NCBI GenBank assembly: GCA_902493085.1
Contig: CABUOH010000022.1
Location: 1 to 10,671 of the forward strand
Direction of reading: 5' to 3'
Source: an uncultured Sutterella sp.
Lineage (GTDB): Bacteria; Pseudomonadota; Gammaproteobacteria; Burkholderiales; Burkholderiaceae_F
Length of the DNA: 10,671 nucleotides
In this document: positions 6,878 to 10,671 of the stretch, in pieces
Layout of the letters: every line of letters starts with the position of its first letter
Position numbering within the stretch: position 1 is the stretch's first letter
Made by a program: the position numbers and the translations under genes
Notes under the pieces: generated by a model
Database searches by the model: none
Told to the model about the DNA's origin: nothing
Seen by the model: only the letters and a program-made list of their open reading frames with translations

Positions 6878-8020
6878 TCAGGGCCAACGCGCGGACTGCA
6901 GCTGTCTGGCCGCCATGTCGGCCGTTTCGAGAAGCGCGTCAAAGAGCGGAACCTGCCAATGCTGCCGCGGCAGAGGCGTGCGGGTGAGGGCGATTTCGGC
7001 TTCCGAGGCAAAGCGCGAAGGCGCAAGCGACGAGAGCAGCGCCCAGTTGTTGAAAATCCGTTCGCGCGAGGCGTGCAGGATGTCTGCGGACGGGATGGCG
7101 TCGGATTTGCTGCCGTTTTCCCGATGATCGGCAGGCATCAGGTTCCAGAGGTCGTTGGAGTGAAATCTCGCCCAAGGAAGCATGTGGTCGACGGCAAGGG
7201 TCTGCGCCTTGAGCGGGCGCCCGCTCCAGACGCACGAAAGGGGGCCGCGCGCGAGCGCGCTCTTGTAGGCGCCTGCGGCGAAGGCTGTGTCGCGTGCGGT
7301 TTCGGGCGGCAGGAGACGTACGACGATGTCGGCTTGGGTGAAGGCGTCCGTTTCGGAACTCAGGGCTTCAAAGCGTGCCGACAGCCTGGCCCATTCGAGG
7401 ATGAGACTGTCTTCGAGCCACGGGGCGATGCGGTTGAGTTCGAGCCAGAGTTCGGCCGGAAAGCCGAGAAGACCGTATCGGTCGACGAGCGAACGGCGTC
7501 CGTCGAAGGCGGGACGCCGCCCGGCGTGCGTGGGCACATAGGTGAAGACGGGGACTTTTCCCTCGTCCTGAATGTACTGCACGGGCCCTTTGAGCGCCGT
7601 CGCAACGATGTCGTCAAAGAGCCGGCGAAGCAGGTCGGTTTGCGCCGGCGTGCGGGCATCGCTTCTCATCAGGGCGTCGAAAACGCCGTATTGGCGCCGG
7701 CATGCCGTCATGGTTTGTTCGAGCGCCGCACCGAAGCCCAGTGCTCGGTTTTGGTGAATTTGCCTCGGCATGCGGGCGCCGCCCGCAAGCTGCCAGTAGT
7801 CCCGCGCCCAGCGTTCGGCGATGAGGCCCAGCGGCAGGAGGGCCTTCCCGTTTTCAAAGCGCACGCTTCTGGGCATCGTGCGGTTGATGTCGCAGAGTGC
7901 GCGAAGAAGCGCGAGCTTGTAGGTTGAGGTCTTGGCATCCTTTTCGATAATGCGCCGGAAGCGCCGGTTGCTTTCCTCGCTTTGTGCGTTTCGCAAAAAG
8001 ACGAAGTAGGCCAGCGGCAC
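6878..8020 (-). CDS. HNH nuclease domain protein, probably the C-terminal half of a frameshifted methyltransferase-HNH fusion
   Basis: As an open frame from GTG 8020 it has 380 residues. Residues 1-10 (PLAYFVFLR) look like the last beta-strand of a class I methyltransferase rather than the start of a protein. A helix with IIEKDAKTSTYKLALLRAL (24-42) follows, then a long helical middle. The HNH core has Cys263 in CVWSGRPL, Asp278-His279 in VDHMLPW, Asn289-Asp290, Asn293 in DLWNLMP, Asn302 and Lys305 in the ENGSKSD stretch. Only one Cys is present, so this is not the CxxC zinc-knuckle HNH type. From memory this region belongs to a proteobacterial family in which it is fused behind a SAM methyltransferase; a search should confirm it. 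No ribosome binding site lies at proper distance before GTG 8020, since GGGAGGG is about 21 bases away. Substrate and role are unknown; DNA cleavage is inferred from the fold. A 176-base gap precedes the lipoprotein gene. Confidence 0.82.
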   Translation of the reverse strand: MPLAYFVFLRNAQSEESNRRFRRIIEKDAKTSTYKLALLRALCDINRTMPRSVRFENGKALLPLGLIAERWARDYWQLAGGARMPRQIHQNRALGFGAALEQTMTACRRQYGVFDALMRSDARTPAQTDLLRRLFDDIVATALKGPVQYIQDEGKVPVFTYVPTHAGRRPAFDGRRSLVDRYGLLGFPAELWLELNRIAPWLEDSLILEWARLSARFEALSSETDAFTQADIVVRLLPPETARDTAFAAGAYKSALARGPLSCVWSGRPLKAQTLAVDHMLPWARFHSNDLWNLMPADHRENGSKSDAIPSADILHASRERIFNNWALLSSLAPSRFASEAEIALTRTPLPRQHWQVPLFDALLETADMAARQLQSARWP

Positions 8021-8604
8021 GGGTAGCCGACCGAACCTGCGCCCTCCCGCACGTCTTCTTGGGCAAGCCGAAAGCCCATGCGCTCGAAGAGCGTGACGTA
8101 CTCGAGTGCGTCACGCGTGAAGGTCCTGCGGTCCGGATCCCCCAGGTGGTCCAGCGGCACGCAGACGATCAGGGTGCCTTGTTGCGCGGTTGCGCGCTCC
8201 ATGAAGCAGGCGGCTTCGTAGAGCTCGTGCTCGGAGAGGTGCTGCAGGACCCCGCAGGTGTAGACGGCGTCAAAGCATGGGCGGCGCACCAGGAGCGCGT
8301 CTTCGGACGCCTTGTCGGGCGGAAGGGTGAGATGCGAGAAGACGGGCGACCGTGCGCCGAGCTCGGAGCGGGCTTTTTCCCGGGCGAGCTCAAGCAACGC
8401 TTCACTGCCGTCGGTTGCCTCGACGCGGGCGCCCAAGCCAGCCATGAAGCGCGCGTCGCGCCCCGAGCCGCAGCCGAGCTCAAGGACGCGGCTGCCCTTG
8501 GGAATCCATCGGGCGAGGAGCGCCTGAATGTCGCGGGCGCAGGTGTCCTCATAGCGCTCGAAGAATGCGTCGGCTCGGGTTTCGTAGGCGGGCGGCATCG
8601 GCAT
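7708..8604 (-). CDS. Class I SAM-dependent methyltransferase domain; frame runs on out of phase beyond about 8030
   Basis: The first roughly 190 residues form a Rossmann-type methyltransferase: SAM-binding motif I VLELGCGSGRDA (40-51), motif II acidic Asp65 in ATDGSE, a motif IV-like DAVYTCGVLQHL, and the late strand GFRLAQEDV. There is no DPPY/NPPY or C5 PC motif, so it resembles small-molecule or RNA methyltransferases rather than DNA modification enzymes. ATG 8604 lies 9 bases after the stop of the FAD oxidase gene with GAGAG in between, so the two are probably co-transcribed. The roughly 100 residues after about position 192 (downstream of base 8030) are arginine-, serine- and proline-rich and look like an out-of-frame read of the HNH coding region. 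The true product most likely ends in, or continues into, the HNH frame. The nominal end at 7708 is therefore where the shifted frame happens to stop. Confidence 0.72.
   Translation of the reverse strand: MPMPPAYETRADAFFERYEDTCARDIQALLARWIPKGSRVLELGCGSGRDARFMAGLGARVEATDGSEALLELAREKARSELGARSPVFSHLTLPPDKASEDALLVRRPCFDAVYTCGVLQHLSEHELYEAACFMERATAQQGTLIVCVPLDHLGDPDRRTFTRDALEYVTLFERMGFRLAQEDVREGAGSVGYPCRWPTSSFCETHKARKATGASGALSKRMPRPQPTSSRFFAHSATSTARCPEACALKTGRPSCRWASSPNAGRGTTGSLRAAPACRGKFTKTEHWASVRRSNKP
8018..8060 (-). other. Probable frameshift junction joining methyltransferase and HNH coding regions
   Basis: The methyltransferase frame reads to QEDVREG and then GAGSVGYP. The HNH frame then supplies VPLAYFVFLRN, the missing final strand. 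Moving between frames needs a -1 change, equivalent to one base lost from an intact gene. The interval 6878-8604 is 1727 bases, one short of 576 codons including the stop. No canonical X-XXY-YYZ slippery heptamer is seen here. A mutation or a sequence error fits better than programmed recoding, but a single window cannot tell them apart. Confidence 0.65.
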
Positions 8605-8613
8605 GGCGATCTC

Positions 8614-10035
8614 TCAGAGCTCGACGATGCGGCCGGGATTGAGGCGGTTGTCGGGGTCGAAGGCAAGCTTCAGGGCACGCATGGCGCAGAGCTCTTCAGC
8701 AGTTTTGGCCAGCTTGAGTTCGGGCGTCTTGAGGCTGCCGACGCCGTGCTCCGCCGCGATCGAGCCGCCTTCGGCGAGCACGCGCTCGTGCACGAGCCTG
8801 TGGACGGCTTCTTCATGCGGGAAGGCAATGCGGGCGGGACCGACGTTGAAGTGCAGATTGCCGTCGCCGTAGTGTCCGAAGATCGAGGGCTCGACGCCCG
8901 GAAAAGCCGCGAGCAGGGCGTCGCTCGTTTCCCGGATGAAGCGGACGAGGCCCGAGCGCGGCACGCTGATGTCGTGCTTGACGTTGCCGCCTTCGCGCTT
9001 GACGGCGGAGGGAATGGTTTCCCGGCACCGCCAGAACGCTTCGCGGTCCGATTCGCTTCTGCTGACGGCGCCGTCGAGAACCAGGCCGCTCTCAAGCAGG
9101 GGCGCGAGCACGTCTTCGAGCGCTTCGGATGAGGCGTCGGCATCTCTGAGCCAATCTGAAATGTCGAGGAGAACCTGCCAGTCCGAGACCGGGACGGGCG
9201 GCTTCAGGCCCGTGACGGCGGCGAGCGAGACGAGCGGCGTTCGGCCGATGAGTTCAAACGCCGTGAGTCCGGGACCGAAGGCTGACTCGAGGGTTTCAAA
9301 GAGCGTCTCGACGTCGTCGAGCTGCCTGAGGGCGATCCAGGCGGAGACGATGGAGCGGGGCATCGGTTCGAGCGACAGGACGGCTTGCGTGATGATGCCG
9401 AGGGTGCCTTCGGATCCGACGAAGACGTCCCGAAGGCTGTAGCCCGAATTGTCCTTGCGCAACCCCTTCATGAGGTCGAGCACCTCGCCCGAGGCGAGGA
9501 CGACCTTGAGGCCGAGCACCTGGCGGCGCGCCATGCCGTAGCGGAGCACGTGCACGCCGCCCGCATTGGCGGCGACGATGCCGCCGATCTGGCAGGAGCC
9601 TTCGGCGGCGAGCGAAAGAGCGAGGAGGCGGCCTGCGTCCGATGCGGCCTTTTGAGCGTCCTGCAGCACGACGCCGGCCTCGAGCGCAATCGTGTTGTTG
9701 ACGGTGTCGAGCTTAAGGATCCGCTTCATGCGGCAGAGCTGCAGAATGATGGTGCGGCGCGAGAGCGACTCGGGTGCGCCGGGTTCGGGCGTCGCGCCCC
9801 CGACGTTGCTGGTGTTGCCGCCTTGAGCGATGACGGCGAGTCCGTATCGGGCGGCGACCTTCAGGACGCGCGAAACCTCTTCGGTCGAGGCGGGACGCAC
9901 GACGGCGAGCGCCTCTCCCTGCCGGCGGCCGCGGCCGTCGAGGGCGGCGGCGCGCACTTCGGCCGGATCGGTAATGACGCCCGCAGCGCCTGCGGCGCCG
10001 CGGAGCGCGTCGATGATGTCTTGAGAGAGCGGCAT
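8614..10035 (-). CDS. FAD-linked D-2-hydroxyacid dehydrogenase-type oxidase (GlcD / D-2-hydroxyglutarate dehydrogenase family)
   Basis: This 473-residue protein is a PCMH-type FAD-binding oxidase with the FAD-oxidase C domain, complete for the family (about 450-490). FAD-binding features are QGGNTSNVGGATP (71-83), EGSCQIGGIVAANAGG (145-160) and VFVGSEGTLGIIT (204-216). The C-terminal half has KHDISVP (353-359), HYGDGNLH (388-395) and EHGVG (429-433), whose histidines ligate metal or contact the hydroxyacid carboxylate in relatives. Members oxidise D-lactate, glycolate, D-2-hydroxyglutarate or similar acids to the 2-oxoacid and pass electrons to a quinone, cytochrome or electron-transfer flavoprotein. 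The exact substrate cannot be read from sequence, so no symbol is given. ATG 10035 gives a normal family N-terminus, though only a weak AGG-containing ribosome binding site precedes it. The methyltransferase follows after 9 bases. Confidence 0.9.
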   Translation of the reverse strand: MPLSQDIIDALRGAAGAAGVITDPAEVRAAALDGRGRRQGEALAVVRPASTEEVSRVLKVAARYGLAVIAQGGNTSNVGGATPEPGAPESLSRRTIILQLCRMKRILKLDTVNNTIALEAGVVLQDAQKAASDAGRLLALSLAAEGSCQIGGIVAANAGGVHVLRYGMARRQVLGLKVVLASGEVLDLMKGLRKDNSGYSLRDVFVGSEGTLGIITQAVLSLEPMPRSIVSAWIALRQLDDVETLFETLESAFGPGLTAFELIGRTPLVSLAAVTGLKPPVPVSDWQVLLDISDWLRDADASSEALEDVLAPLLESGLVLDGAVSRSESDREAFWRCRETIPSAVKREGGNVKHDISVPRSGLVRFIRETSDALLAAFPGVEPSIFGHYGDGNLHFNVGPARIAFPHEEAVHRLVHERVLAEGGSIAAEHGVGSLKTPELKLAKTAEELCAMRALKLAFDPDNRLNPGRIVEL

Positions 10036-10068
10036 GGGAAGGTTTGCCTAGAGTGAATGGTTCTTCCA

Positions 10069-10097
10069 ATCATACCTTTGGGTGACGGTGCCGGAAA
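10069..10097 (-). promoter_or_regulatory. Candidate sigma-70 promoter for the oxidase gene
   Basis: On the minus strand TATGAT (10074-10069) is a good -10 match and lies 17 bases from TTTCCG (10097-10092), a poor -35. The predicted start of transcription is about 27 bases before ATG 10035. It lies between the adk terminator and the oxidase gene, where a promoter is expected. Confidence 0.38.
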
Positions 10098-10140
10098 GGC
10101 GTGTGAGAAGATCGCAGGCGCAGGAACGCCGTAAAGGCAA

Positions 10141-10169
10141 AGAGCCCGAAGCGGTGGGCTTCGGGCTCT
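10141..10169 (-). terminator. Intrinsic terminator downstream of adk
   Basis: An 11-bp stem, AGAGCCCGAAG at 10141-10151 with CTTCGGGCTCT at 10159-10169, closes a 7-base loop. It lies 24 bases beyond the adk stop. On the minus strand it is followed by TTGCCTTTAC, a moderately U-rich tail. Confidence 0.75.
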
Positions 10170-10193
10170 GAGAGGTGTCGGCGAAGCGCGGGA

Positions 10194-10671
10194 TTACTTG
10201 AGCGCTTCGAAGACGCGGGCCGTGATGGCGTCGATGGCGCCGAGGCCGGAGATGGCGCGATACTTCGGTGCCGTCTTGTCGCCGGATTCGGCGAGACCGC
10301 TGTAGAAGCCGACGAGGGCTTCGGTCTGGCTGTGGTAGACGTCAAGACGCTTGCGAACGACTTCCTCGCGGTCGTCGTCGCGCTGGATGAGCGGATCGCC
10401 CGTCACGTCGTCCTTGCCTTCAACCTTGGGCGGGTTGTACTTGATGTGGTACGTGCGGCCGGAGACCGGGTCGACACGGCGGCCGGACATGCGTTCGACG
10501 ATTTCGGCGTCGGGCACCTGGATCTCGAGCACGAAGTCGATCGGAATGCCGGCGGCCTGCAGGGCTTCAGCCTGCGGGATCGTGCGGGGGAAGCCGTCGA
10601 AAAGCGCGCCGTTGACGGCGTCGGGTTGCGTCAGACGATCCTTGACGAGACCGATGATGATGTCGTCGGAG
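10194..10671 (-). CDS. adk: Adenylate kinase, C-terminal part (5' end beyond the window)
   Basis: Adenylate kinase interconverts ATP plus AMP and 2 ADP in the cytoplasm and is essential for adenylate balance and ADP supply. The frame is open to the window edge, and 158 residues plus stop are visible. They begin just before the AMP-binding DGFPRTIPQA motif, then the strand DFVLEIQVPD, and the long-form bacterial LID domain: GRRVDPVSGRTYH, NPPKVEGKDDVTGDPLIQR and the DDREEVVRKRL helix with catalytic arginines. The LID lacks a four-cysteine zinc site. The C-terminal helix ends ARVFEALK. The N-terminal P-loop lies outside the window. A hairpin terminator follows. Confidence 0.96.
   Translation of the reverse strand, partial: SDDIIIGLVKDRLTQPDAVNGALFDGFPRTIPQAEALQAAGIPIDFVLEIQVPDAEIVERMSGRRVDPVSGRTYHIKYNPPKVEGKDDVTGDPLIQRDDDREEVVRKRLDVYHSQTEALVGFYSGLAESGDKTAPKYRAISGLGAIDAITARVFEALK

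Noticed and set aside
6702..6887. Longer N-terminus for the lipoprotein starting at 6887
   Set aside because: It would put 62 Arg/Ser-rich residues before the signal peptide and overlap the HNH stop. A ribosome binding site and a proper signal support 6701.
8011..8040. Programmed -1 ribosomal frameshift at the methyltransferase-HNH junction
   Set aside because: No canonical slippery heptamer is present and I found no clear downstream stem-loop, so recoding is kept only as a minor alternative to mutation or sequence error.
6878..8604. Classical type II restriction-modification pair
   Set aside because: The methyltransferase lacks DPPY/NPPY and C5-cytosine catalytic motifs and a target recognition domain, so DNA protection by this domain is not supported.
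7984..9132. 382-codon plus-strand frame across the methyltransferase and oxidase genes
   Set aside because: It lies opposite two genes with clear motifs and has no family features or plausible start signal. The frames at 5844-6827, 6959-7927 and 9385-10056 were rejected for the same reason.

Overview
The window comes from a GC-rich proteobacterial chromosome. The order infB-rbfA-truB-typA and the look of TypA and the tRNA-dihydrouridine synthase point to Betaproteobacteria, order Burkholderiales. A gut-type Sutterellaceae member is my best guess from memory of similar proteins, not a demonstrated assignment. There are no rRNA or tRNA genes, insertion sequences, integrases or CRISPR arrays, and I see no obvious break in base composition.

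Plus strand, 1-5311: a translation and ribosome-maturation block. It holds the 3' end of infB (IF2), rbfA (30S maturation), truB (tRNA Psi55), typA/bipA (ribosome-associated GTPase), a small YchJ-type SEC-C protein overlapping typA by 8 bases, and dusA (tRNA dihydrouridine synthase). rbfA through ychJ is tightly packed. A hairpin lies between infB and rbfA, and a perfect 24-base palindrome separates ychJ from dusA. The block ends at a strong hairpin (5355-5388) that probably serves as a shared, bidirectional terminator with the converging minus-strand genes.

Minus strand, 10671 down to 5403: the C-terminal 158 residues of adenylate kinase and its terminator; an FAD-linked D-2-hydroxyacid dehydrogenase-type oxidase; a class I SAM methyltransferase domain 9 bases behind it; an HNH nuclease in a shifted frame; and, after a 177-base gap, an orphan lipoprotein with a twin-arginine-like signal and a very basic tail.

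The most interesting locus is the methyltransferase-HNH region (6878-8604). The last beta-strand expected of the methyltransferase is encoded in the HNH frame, and the HNH frame has no convincing start signal of its own. The two therefore look like one roughly 575-residue fusion protein broken by a -1 frame change near 8018-8060. This could be a real mutation, an assembly error, or, less likely, recoding. The methyltransferase is of the small-molecule/RNA type rather than a DNA modification enzyme, so this is not a classical restriction-modification pair and its function is unknown.
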